The notes under the pieces were generated by a model, which was not told the DNA's origin, did not search any database, and saw nothing but the letters and a program-made list of their open reading frames with translations. The position numbers and the translations under genes are program-made. 5,620 bases of DNA from Bacteroidota bacterium. Lineage in GTDB: Bacteria > Bacteroidota > Bacteroidia > B-17B0 > Aurantibacillaceae. Below, piece by piece: positions 1 through 5,620 of this stretch. Positions within the stretch are counted from its first letter, which is position 1, and every line of letters begins with the position of its first letter. The stretch covers positions 1-5,620 of the forward strand of contig JANYBY010000139.1 of assembly GCA_025360565.1 (NCBI GenBank), written 5' to 3'.

Positions 1-297
1 CAGCATACCAATTCCCGCATTAAAAAAAATATTACTCCAAAAAGCGAAAGAATTTTTTGGTTTAAAAGTGATTGTTTTAGTTAAACTGTCCAGCTCAAAA
101 TGAAGGATCAACGGTTTTTTATTTCGGAAAGCGAAATACACACTTCCCTCTTTTTCCGGTTTATTGGAAGTGTCTAATCGTATATTTTTTATTTTTTTAT
201 CGCCCGAAATATTTATTTTTTGAGTGCCATGGTTTAAGAACGTGGCGCAAGAGGTAAATAGTAAAAACGAAAGGGTGATATTTAAGTATAGCTTCAT
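1..297 (-). CDS. Small lipoprotein, 5' part only (runs off left edge)
   Basis: The minus strand is open from an ATG at 297-295 to the window edge, giving 99 codons with no stop. An ATG six bases further upstream (303-301) is followed at once by TAA, so 297 is the natural start. The protein begins MKLYLNITLSFLLFTSCATF: a short charged N-terminus, a hydrophobic core and a lipobox-like LFTSC with Cys17 as the presumed lipidated residue. This predicts a signal peptidase II lipoprotein exported to the envelope. Cys17 is followed by Ala-Thr-Phe, and the visible part ends in a Trp-Ser-Asn...Gly-Ile-Gly stretch (residues 86-97). From memory both features recall small envelope lipoproteins of Bacteroidota of unknown function, some with PEGA-like beta domains; I cannot confirm the family. 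The middle is rich in Lys and beta-prone residues. The C-terminus is missing. It is transcribed divergently from the AsmA-like gene. No function is assigned beyond lipoprotein. Confidence 0.8.
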   Translation of the reverse strand, partial: MKLYLNITLSFLLFTSCATFLNHGTQKINISGDKKIKNIRLDTSNKPEKEGSVYFAFRNKKPLILHFELDSLTKTITFKPKNSFAFWSNIFFNAGIGML

Positions 298-448
298 TTA
301 CATTTTCCCAATAAATATAAGTAAATAATGGCCTAAAGGCGCCCATTTAAGCCTCAAAGGTCGGTAAAATAGGCAATTTTAAGAAATCGTTTACAAAAGT
401 ATATTTTCTCTCAATTCTTCTTATCTTTAAAGCTCTAAAATTAAACCC
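298..448. promoter_or_regulatory. Divergent intergenic region with candidate back-to-back -7 boxes
   Basis: These 151 bases lie between two divergent start codons, so promoters for both genes are expected here. The stretch CAAAAGTATATTTT (394-407) carries a perfect match to the Bacteroidota -7 consensus TAnnTTTG on the minus strand (TACTTTTG, 401 down to 394). It also carries a 7-of-8 match on the plus strand (TATATTTT, 400-407); the two boxes share the TA at 400-401. A second plus-strand near match, TATCTTTA, is at 422-429. No good -33 TTG lies at proper spacing for any of them; the best plus-strand candidate is TTTT at 377-380, 19 bases upstream of 400. Neither start codon has a recognisable Shine-Dalgarno sequence. 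The region is expected to be regulatory; the exact boxes are tentative. Confidence 0.4.
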
Positions 449-3274
449 ATGTCGAACCCAAAACCAAAAAAATCATTGTTTCGCCGCATTTTAAAATGGA
501 CAGGTATAACCTTATTATTACTGATCGTTTTTTTAATTGCCGCGCCGTTTATTTTTAAAGATAAAATTGTGGCTCTTGTAAAAGAAGAAGCCAACAAAAA
601 TTTAAACGCGAAAGTAGATTTTGGAGAATTTGACCTCAGTATTTTTTCTTCTTTCCCCGATTTTCGCTTTAAAATAAATAACGTAAGTGTTATCGGGATA
701 GATGATTTTAAAGACGATACATTAGCGTTTATTCCGTTATTAAGTTTAGACCTGAATATAAAAAGCGTAATTGCCGGCGACCAGTATAAAATTAATTCGG
801 TGTTAATTGACAAACCAAGAATTTTAGGAAAAGTATTGCAAAGCGGAAAAGCAAATTGGGATATTGCCAAACCGGATTCTACCGCCGCGGCAGCTGCAAC
901 GCCAACTTCAGAGCCTTCAAAATTTGCCATGAAATTAAAGGAGTTTAAAATTCAGCAAGCCTATATTGTTTACGATGATATGAAAGGCGGCATGTATGCT
1001 AAGCTGGAAGATTTCAACTATACGTTAAAAGGAGATTTTACGCAAGATAATTTTGTGCTGAGTAATTTATTGGAAATTGCAAAAACAACTTTTAAAATGG
1101 GCGGTGTAAGTTATTTAAGCAATGTAAAAACCAGATTAAAAGCCGATCTGGATATGGACATGCCTAAAATGAAATTTACATTTAAAGAAAACGAATTCAG
1201 TTTAAATGATCTTACATTAGGCCTGGATGGATTTGTAGAAATGCCGGATACCAATATAAAAATGGATCTGAAATTTTTGGCAAAACAAACCGAATTTAAA
1301 TCTATACTCTCTTTAATTCCTGCTGTATTCACCAAAGATTTTGCTGGCTTAAAAACTTCCGGCTCGGTGGCTTTAGATGGAAATGCCAAAGGAACTTACA
1401 ACGCTTCTTCGCTTCCTGCGTTTGGCGTTAACCTCACTATTAAAGACGCGATGTTCAAATATCCGTCACTGCCAAAATCGGTTAACAATGTAAACGTGCA
1501 TATTGTGGTAGCAAATCCTACCGGAGTTTTAGATGCTACAACCATCGACGTAAATAAATTTCACATCGAAATGGCGGGCAATCCATTGGATCTGACAGCG
1601 CATGTAAAAACGCCGATCTCCGATCCGGGCTTATCTGCCGAAATAAAAGGCACCATTGATTTGGCTTCGGTAAAAGAATTTATTCCCCTTGAAAAAAGCG
1701 ATGATCTGAACGGGATGATAAAATCGGATATTAAGATCGCGGGGCACATGAGCGCGCTCGATAAAAAAGAATACGATAAATTTAAAGCCGAAGGCGCGTT
1801 AGAAATTGATAATGTAAATTATAAAACCGCCACCTTACCATATGCGGTGATGTTAAAGACCATGAAATTAAATTTCACCACGCAATTTGTGGAGCTGGCT
1901 GTATTTGACGCGAAATTAGGAAAGAGCGATATACAAGCCCATGGTAAGATTGAAAACTTTATGCAATATCTTTTTAAGAACGATTTGATAAAAGGATCGT
2001 TTGCCGTTAACAGCAGTTTAATGGATCTGAACGAATTAATGGGCTCGTCGTCTGCACCAACTACAACTGCGGCGCCAACCGCAACTGCTGCTACTTCAAC
2101 AGCATCTACAGGTGTTGCGGCTGTTCCCTCTAATATTGATTTTAATTTAGATACTAAAATTGATAAAGTGCTTTACACCAATTTGGTTTTAGATAACATG
2201 GTTGGAAATATAGTTGTAAGAAATTCGAAAGTGGACATGACCAATTTACGTATGAATATTTTAGGCGGTTCTTTGGTAATAAATGGTTTTTACGAAACCA
2301 CCAATATTAAAAAACCAACCACAGGTTTAAATTTAAAAGTTGAGAATTTTGATATACAGGAAACTTACAAATCGTTTGCCACCATTCAAAAAATGGCACC
2401 GGTGGGACAATATGCCAAAGGAAAATTCACCGCTACTTTAGAAAACTTTAATACATCGTTAAATGATAAAATGGAACCGGACTTAAACGCGGTAAAAGCA
2501 AATGGCACTTTTAAAACCGATAAAGTAAATGTAAGCGGCTTTCCTCCATTCATGAAACTGGGCGAAGCACTAAAGATTGAACAATTAAAAAGTATGGATA
2601 TAAATAATTTAGTTGTTCAGTATCAAATCATAAACGGAAGAATTGTAATGGCACCTTTTGATACCAAAGTAAATAACATGCCGGTAAATATCAGTGGCAG
2701 CACGGGCTTTGACCAAACTATAGATTACAAATGGAAATTAGAAATGCCTAAGACCATGTTTGGCGGCGCGGCGGCCGATGCTTTAACAGGATTATTAAAT
2801 CAGGCAAACGCAAAGGCCGGAACAAATATGGCGGTGGGCGATAAAATAAAAGTGACCGCTTTATTTGGCGGTACGGTAATGAAACCAACCATTAAAACAA
2901 GTTTAAAAGAAGACGCAACAAACGCGGTGGCAACAGTAACAACGCAGGTATTAAATAACGCGATTGATAAAGCAGCCGAAGAAGCTAAAAAAATATTGGA
3001 AGATGCAAAAGCCCAATGCGAAAAGTCGAAAGCAGAAGCGCAGGCAAATGCTGAAAGATCAAAACAAGAAGGTTACGCTTCGGCCGACGCTTTAGTTGAA
3101 CAAGCCGGAAACCCGATTGCGAAAGCCGTTGCAAAAAAAGCAGCTGAAAAAGCAAAACAGGAAGTAGATAAAAAAGTGCAGAAGATAGTGGACGATGCCG
3201 AAGCTAAATGCAAAAGTCAAATTGCGGAAGCACAAGCAAAAGCTGACGCGAAAGCGGCGGAGAGTAAGAAGTAG
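449..3274 (+). CDS. AsmA-family membrane-anchored envelope protein
   Basis: This 941-residue protein starts at ATG 449. A basic N-terminus (Lys/Arg at 5-16) precedes one hydrophobic segment at about residues 17-36, predicting an inner-membrane signal anchor with the rest in the periplasm. The next part is AsmA-like: long alternating beta-prone sequence and the typical stretch at 114-139 (Ile-Asp-Lys-Pro-Arg ... Gly-Lys-Ala-Asn-Trp-Asp-Ile). Residues about 562-825 resemble the AsmA C-terminal domain, ending in a Gly-Gly-Thr-x-x-x-Pro-x-x-Lys pattern near 810-820. Two low-complexity Ala/Thr/Ser/Pro linkers (144-157 and 533-561) interrupt the fold. The last ~110 residues are a charged Ala/Lys/Glu-rich helix, probably coiled coil, with Asn-Pro-Ile-Ala-Lys at 888-892 and cysteines at 857 and 921; similar tails occur in other Bacteroidota AsmA proteins, as I recall. 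AsmA relatives such as TamB and YhdP affect outer-membrane biogenesis and lipid transport; a similar role here is inference. No Shine-Dalgarno is visible. Confidence 0.88.
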   Translation: MSNPKPKKSLFRRILKWTGITLLLLIVFLIAAPFIFKDKIVALVKEEANKNLNAKVDFGEFDLSIFSSFPDFRFKINNVSVIGIDDFKDDTLAFIPLLSLDLNIKSVIAGDQYKINSVLIDKPRILGKVLQSGKANWDIAKPDSTAAAAATPTSEPSKFAMKLKEFKIQQAYIVYDDMKGGMYAKLEDFNYTLKGDFTQDNFVLSNLLEIAKTTFKMGGVSYLSNVKTRLKADLDMDMPKMKFTFKENEFSLNDLTLGLDGFVEMPDTNIKMDLKFLAKQTEFKSILSLIPAVFTKDFAGLKTSGSVALDGNAKGTYNASSLPAFGVNLTIKDAMFKYPSLPKSVNNVNVHIVVANPTGVLDATTIDVNKFHIEMAGNPLDLTAHVKTPISDPGLSAEIKGTIDLASVKEFIPLEKSDDLNGMIKSDIKIAGHMSALDKKEYDKFKAEGALEIDNVNYKTATLPYAVMLKTMKLNFTTQFVELAVFDAKLGKSDIQAHGKIENFMQYLFKNDLIKGSFAVNSSLMDLNELMGSSSAPTTTAAPTATAATSTASTGVAAVPSNIDFNLDTKIDKVLYTNLVLDNMVGNIVVRNSKVDMTNLRMNILGGSLVINGFYETTNIKKPTTGLNLKVENFDIQETYKSFATIQKMAPVGQYAKGKFTATLENFNTSLNDKMEPDLNAVKANGTFKTDKVNVSGFPPFMKLGEALKIEQLKSMDINNLVVQYQIINGRIVMAPFDTKVNNMPVNISGSTGFDQTIDYKWKLEMPKTMFGGAAADALTGLLNQANAKAGTNMAVGDKIKVTALFGGTVMKPTIKTSLKEDATNAVATVTTQVLNNAIDKAAEEAKKILEDAKAQCEKSKAEAQANAERSKQEGYASADALVEQAGNPIAKAVAKKAAEKAKQEVDKKVQKIVDDAEAKCKSQIAEAQAKADAKAAESKK

Positions 3275-3285
3275 GGAGGATATTG

Positions 3286-3298
3286 GTAAAATTTTTAC
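3286..3298. repeat. Short AT-rich inverted repeat after the AsmA-like gene
   Basis: GTAAAA-T-TTTTAC is a perfect inverted repeat with 6-base arms and a single central base, starting 12 bases after the AsmA-like stop codon. The arms are almost all A/T, the one-base loop would force inner pairs open, and no T-run follows, so it is a weak terminator at best. It could equally be a protein-binding site upstream of the next gene, or chance in AT-rich DNA. Confidence 0.3.
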
Positions 3299-3378
3299 AA
3301 TCGTATAATTAATAACGACTATCAGGCTCAAACGAAATCCTGGATCGGAATGATTAAATTGGAAAAGCAGAGAGAAAC

Positions 3379-3786
3379 ATGCTAAAAGTAAAAGAATCTT
3401 ATGTTGAGAACATTTTAAAGGCTGTACTATACGACAATGGAATTATTGAAATTATCTGGGACACATCGATCCAAGAGATTGAAGTAATTCATTTGAAGAA
3501 AATGCAACAAACTGTTTTTGAATTAGGCGGCGGAAAAAAAATGCCATTATACTTTTCAATCCATGAGTTTTTAGGAATAAGCGGTGAAGCACGAAAATAT
3601 GCAACTTCGGAAGAGGGGGTTAAATATACTTTAGCAACTACTGTTCTTGTTGACAATCTCGCAAAGAAGATACTTCTTAATTTTTTTATGCATGTGAATA
3701 AACCGAGAGTGCCAACCAAAGGCTTTACAAACAGAGAAGATTGCTTTCTTTGGTTAGAGAAATTTTATTTAGAAACAAATTCATAA
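3379..3786 (+). CDS. STAS/SpoIIAA-like small protein (DUF7793-type)
   Basis: This is a 135-residue soluble protein with no signal peptide or membrane segment. The N-terminal half (about 8-40) alternates beta-prone stretches. Residues 55-127 follow a pattern I recognise from small Bacteroidota proteins labelled STAS/SEC14-like or DUF7793 (name from memory). The marks are a hydrophobic strand at 56-61, Ile-Ser-Gly-Glu-Ala-Arg-Lys-Tyr-Ala at 67-75, Ser-Glu-Glu-Gly at 77-80, a central strand at 86-92, Asn-Phe-Phe at 101-103, Asn-Lys-Pro-x-Val-Pro at 107-112 and Phe-Thr-Asn-Arg-Glu-Asp at 116-121, then Trp-Leu at 125-126. STAS/SpoIIAA folds usually act as protein-interaction or regulatory modules, but the role of this family is unknown and no catalytic residues stand out. 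The start ATG is preceded by the purine-rich GCAGAGAGAAAC. The gene lies 104 bases after the AsmA-like gene and 37 bases before mqo, so co-transcription with mqo is plausible. Confidence 0.8.
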   Translation: MLKVKESYVENILKAVLYDNGIIEIIWDTSIQEIEVIHLKKMQQTVFELGGGKKMPLYFSIHEFLGISGEARKYATSEEGVKYTLATTVLVDNLAKKILLNFFMHVNKPRVPTKGFTNREDCFLWLEKFYLETNS

Positions 3787-3823
3787 TTACAAAACCACTA
3801 CCAAAAATTTTAAACCCATCCAC

Positions 3824-5371
3824 ATGTCAACAATGTCGCATTTATTTCACATCCACCACGAGCCTACCTCGCATCCGGATGTTATTTTAATTGGTGCAGG
3901 AATCATGAGCGCCACGTTGGGAATTTTATTAAAGGAATTAGAGCCCCAGCTTAAAATTGAGATCTACGAACGTTTGGATGTTGTTGCCGGAGAAAGTTCG
4001 GATGCATGGAACAACGCGGGTACCGGGCACTCTGCTTTTTGCGAATTAAATTATACGCCCGAAAAAGAAGGCGGAAAAATTGATACTTCAAAGGCATTTA
4101 AAATTGCCGAGCAATTTGAGGTGTCAAAACAATTGTGGTCCTATCTGGTAGAAAAAAAGTTTATAAAAGATCCTCAGTCATTTATTAATTCTGTTCCGCA
4201 CATGAGTTTTGTTTGGGGGGAGCACAATGTAAATTATTTAAAAAAACGTTTTGAGCTTTTAAGTGTACATCCTTTGTTTAAGAATATGACCTATACAGAG
4301 GACAAAAATCTTTTAGAAAAATGGATCCCGCTCATGATGAAAGGTCGTACATCAGATGATAAAGTTGCTTTAACAAGAGTGGATCTGGGCACCGACGTAA
4401 ATTTTGGGGAGCTCACAAAAAATCTTTTTGATCACCTTACTTCTTTACCCGGCGTAAAATTATTTTTAAATCACCAGGTTGGTTTTTTAGAAAAAAGAAA
4501 ATCGGATGGACATTGGGAAATGGAAGCGAAAGACATTGTATCTCATCATAAAAGAACGGTTGAAGCAAAATTTATTTTTATTGGCGCGGGCGGCGGCTCT
4601 TTACCTTTATTAGAAGAGGCAAATATACCGGAAGGAAATGGCTTTGGCGGCTTTCCGGTGAGCGGACAGTGGCTTGTTTGCCAGAATGAAGAAATAATAA
4701 AACAGCATTCAACAAAAGTTTACGGTCTGGCTGAGGTTGGTGCACCGCCAATGTCGGTGCCGCATTTAGATACGCGAATTATTAATGGCAAACGCGCATT
4801 GCTGTTTGGGCCTTACGCGGGATTTTCTACAAAATTTTTAAAACACGGCTCTTTGATGGATCTGCCGGGATCATTGCAGCTAAGTAATTTAATGCCGATC
4901 ATGTCGGTTGGTATCCATAATATTCCCCTTACAAAATATTTAATTGAGCAGGTACGTCAATCGCCCGAAGATAGAATTGAGGCGCTGAAAAAATTTGTAC
5001 CCACTGCAAAGATTGAAGATTGGAAATTAGAGGAGGCAGGCCAACGCGTACAAATAATTAAAAAAGATCACGATCATGTTGGTGGGGGAGTTTTAGAATT
5101 TGGAACTGAGATTGTAAGTGCAGCAGATGGTTCAATAGCGGCCTTGCTGGGTGCATCTCCCGGAGCATCCGTTTCGGCATCGGTAATGCTTGACGTTTTG
5201 AAAAAATGTTTTAAAGAAAGAGTTGAATCAGAAAAATGGCAAGCTAAATTAAAAGAAATTATTCCTTCTTACGGCCGGCATTTAAATGAGCATGAAGCGC
5301 TTTGCGATTCTATCAGAGAAAAAACAAACAGGTTACTTCAGCTAAACAGTACTATTGAAATTTTGGAGTAA
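3824..5371 (+). CDS. mqo: Malate:quinone oxidoreductase
   Basis: Mqo (EC 1.1.5.4) is an FAD-dependent peripheral membrane enzyme that oxidises malate to oxaloacetate and reduces quinone, a TCA-cycle step feeding the respiratory chain; menaquinone is the likely acceptor in Bacteroidota (inference). Family blocks are present in order: dinucleotide-binding Ile-Gly-Ala-Gly-Ile-Met-Ser at 23-29; Trp-Asn-Asn-Ala-Gly-Thr-Gly-His-Ser at 62-70; Glu-Leu-Asn-Tyr-Thr-Pro at 74-79; Phe-Ile-Asn-Ser-Val-Pro-His-Met-Ser-Phe-Val-Trp-Gly at 120-132; Phe-Ile-Gly-Ala-Gly-Gly at 252-257; Gly-Ala-Pro-Pro-Met-Ser-Val-Pro-His at 306-314; Leu-Phe-Gly-Pro at 327-330; Gly-Gln-Arg-Val-Gln-Ile-Ile-Lys at 406-413; and Leu-Leu-Gly-Ala-Ser-Pro-Gly-Ala-Ser at 441-449. 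At 515 residues it is complete and lacks the longer C-terminal extension of the E. coli enzyme (about 548). The ATG at 3833 (Met4) is an alternative start. The N-terminus ahead of the FAD motif is His-rich (five His in residues 6-17). No Shine-Dalgarno is seen. Confidence 0.97.
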   Translation: MSTMSHLFHIHHEPTSHPDVILIGAGIMSATLGILLKELEPQLKIEIYERLDVVAGESSDAWNNAGTGHSAFCELNYTPEKEGGKIDTSKAFKIAEQFEVSKQLWSYLVEKKFIKDPQSFINSVPHMSFVWGEHNVNYLKKRFELLSVHPLFKNMTYTEDKNLLEKWIPLMMKGRTSDDKVALTRVDLGTDVNFGELTKNLFDHLTSLPGVKLFLNHQVGFLEKRKSDGHWEMEAKDIVSHHKRTVEAKFIFIGAGGGSLPLLEEANIPEGNGFGGFPVSGQWLVCQNEEIIKQHSTKVYGLAEVGAPPMSVPHLDTRIINGKRALLFGPYAGFSTKFLKHGSLMDLPGSLQLSNLMPIMSVGIHNIPLTKYLIEQVRQSPEDRIEALKKFVPTAKIEDWKLEEAGQRVQIIKKDHDHVGGGVLEFGTEIVSAADGSIAALLGASPGASVSASVMLDVLKKCFKERVESEKWQAKLKEIIPSYGRHLNEHEALCDSIREKTNRLLQLNSTIEILE

Positions 5372-5390
5372 AATCTTGTTCTCAACTTCT

Positions 5391-5403
5391 TCTCCAAAGG
5401 AGA
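5391..5403. terminator. Small perfect hairpin just after mqo
   Basis: TCTCC-AAA-GGAGA is a perfect 5-base-pair stem with a 3-base loop, 19 bases beyond the mqo stop codon. It could contribute to ending the mqo transcript, but no T-run follows it. It abuts the larger inverted repeat at 5403-5447, and the two may act together. The terminator role is inferred from position only. Confidence 0.3.
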
Positions 5404-5447
5404 TTCCGATAGACTTCGGGGTGAGCTCAGGCGAATGCTATCGGGAT
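5403..5447. repeat. Compound imperfect inverted repeat between mqo and the transposase
   Basis: The outer arms are ATTCCGATAG (5403-5412) and CTATCGGGAT (5438-5447), pairing over 10 bases with one G/T wobble-type mismatch. On the same symmetry axis, TTCG (5415-5418) pairs with CGAA (5432-5435) after a two-base internal mismatch. The apex contains the 8-base palindrome TGAGCTCA (5422-5429), offset by one base. The element is clearly more GC-rich than the DNA around it. It lies between convergent genes and so may be a bidirectional terminator, although neither side has a T-run. CCGATAG/CTATCGG arms recall dispersed intergenic repeats I associate with Bacteroidota genomes (memory, not verified). 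The inverted repeat itself is directly visible; its function is not. Confidence 0.55.
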
Positions 5448-5510
5448 TAGAATGAAGCTCTACACCCTAAGAGTTAAAGCGGGTCAAGGACAAAAGTTGG
5501 GGACAAAATT
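5448..5510. mobile_element. Probable terminal region of an insertion sequence (boundary unresolved)
   Basis: These 63 bases lie between the compound hairpin and the transposase stop codon. In the transposase direction they read past the gene into a segment with GTCCCCAACTTTTGTCC (5505 down to 5489), then TTGACCCGC and GGGTGTAGAG. An insertion sequence carries its terminal inverted repeat shortly after the transposase gene, so its end should fall here or just to the left. The other end is outside the window, so neither the inverted repeat nor a target-site duplication can be set. The inner limit is the stop codon; the outer limit is a guess. Confidence 0.35.
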
Positions 5511-5620
5511 CTAAGCAAATAATTTTTGAAGCCTAAAAAGGAAGAATTTAATATCTGTAACACCTCTTAAATTGGCTCTAAAGTTTTTTATTTTAGAGTT
5601 AAAGGATTCTGCATTTGCGT
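5511..5620 (-). CDS. IS transposase, C-terminal end (ISAon1/ISL3-like), partial
   Basis: Reading the minus strand from the right edge, with 5618 as first base of the first full codon, gives 35 codons ending in TAG at 5513-5511. The peptide begins Ala-Asn-Ala-Glu-Ser-Phe-Asn-Ser-Lys-Ile-Lys and continues Asn-Phe-Arg-Ala-Asn-Leu-Arg-Gly-Val-Thr-Asp, then Phe-Phe-Leu-Phe-Arg-Leu near the end. This matches the usual end of DDE transposases of the ISL3-type fold, where the pattern Glu-x-x-Asn-x-x-Ile-Lys carries the last catalytic acidic residue (Glu4 of the visible part). The Phe-Arg-x-x-x-Arg-Gly-Val and Phe-Phe-Leu-x-Arg-Leu endings resemble ISAon1-family transposases of Bacteroidota, from memory. 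The reading frame is intact in the visible part, so there is no sign of decay, but most of the gene lies outside the window. It is convergent with mqo. Confidence 0.8.
   Translation of the reverse strand, partial: ANAESFNSKIKNFRANLRGVTDIKFFLFRLQKLFA

Noticed and set aside
427..930. 167-codon open frame on the minus strand
   Set aside because: It lies antisense within the strongly coding AsmA-like gene and the leader before it, has no family-like pattern, and its N-terminus is only the complement of the Ala/Thr linker codons.
1111..1389. 92-codon open frame on the minus strand
   Set aside because: It is wholly antisense to the AsmA-like gene, with no recognisable domain and no separate upstream region.
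1561..1749. 62-codon open frame on the minus strand
   Set aside because: It is wholly antisense to the AsmA-like gene, short, and without any recognisable motif.
3283..3309. TTGGTA ... TATAAT as a sigma-70-like promoter before the STAS-like gene
   Set aside because: The spacer is only 15 bases, the -35 match is partial, and Bacteroidota use a different consensus (TTG / TAnnTTTG) that fits poorly here.
3092..3331. 79-codon open frame on the minus strand rich in Phe, Leu and Cys
   Set aside because: The hydrophobic look comes from reading the complement of Lys/Ala/Glu-rich tail codons; it is a shadow, not a membrane peptide.
3321..3345. Hairpin ATCAGG ... CCTGGAT between the AsmA-like and STAS-like genes
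   Set aside because: Only four contiguous pairs with a 12-base loop and a bulge; too weak to call.
3489..3719. 76-codon open frame on the minus strand
   Set aside because: It is antisense to the STAS-like gene, whose own protein pattern is clear.
441..3819. Shared leader TTAAACCCAT at 441-450 (AsmA-like gene) and 3810-3819 (before mqo)
   Set aside because: The first copy includes the start codon, while the second lies a few bases before it, so the motif does not hold the same position and is probably coincidence.
5470..5604. Direct repeat AGAGTTAAAG at 5470-5479 and 5595-5604
   Set aside because: The second copy lies inside transposase codons and the unit is only 10 AT-rich bases, so chance is a sufficient explanation.

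Overview
The window looks like chromosomal DNA from a member of the Bacteroidota. It is AT-rich, start codons lack clear Shine-Dalgarno sequences and sit behind A-rich leaders, and several proteins have a Bacteroidota character. These are an AsmA-like protein with an Ala/Lys/Glu-rich tail, a small STAS/SpoIIAA-like protein, and a transposase C-terminus resembling the ISAon1/ISL3-type elements common in that phylum. The genus cannot be told from the sequence.

Layout, left to right. At 1-297 (minus) lies the 5' part of a gene for a small lipoprotein that runs off the left edge. A 151-base intergenic region (298-448) separates it from a divergently oriented gene at 449-3274 (plus) for a large membrane-anchored AsmA-family protein. 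After a 104-base gap, 3379-3786 (plus) encodes a 135-residue STAS/SpoIIAA-like protein, and 37 bases later 3824-5371 (plus) encodes malate:quinone oxidoreductase (Mqo). The last 249 bases hold two inverted repeats, an AT-rich stretch that probably includes one end of an insertion sequence, and on the minus strand (5511-5620) the last 35 codons of its transposase. Neither edge gene nor the hairpins is obvious from long open frames alone.

Functionally, the AsmA-like protein and the lipoprotein belong to the cell envelope. Mqo is central metabolism, passing electrons from malate to the quinone pool. The STAS-like gene and mqo are close enough to be co-transcribed, but no known pathway ties them together. 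The AsmA gene may simply be an upstream neighbour. I see no defence system, CRISPR array, tRNA, rRNA or biosynthetic cluster. The window reads as ordinary core genome with an insertion sequence at its right edge. The points most worth following are the STAS-like/mqo pair, the compound hairpin after mqo, the undetected transposase end, and the AsmA C-terminal tail.
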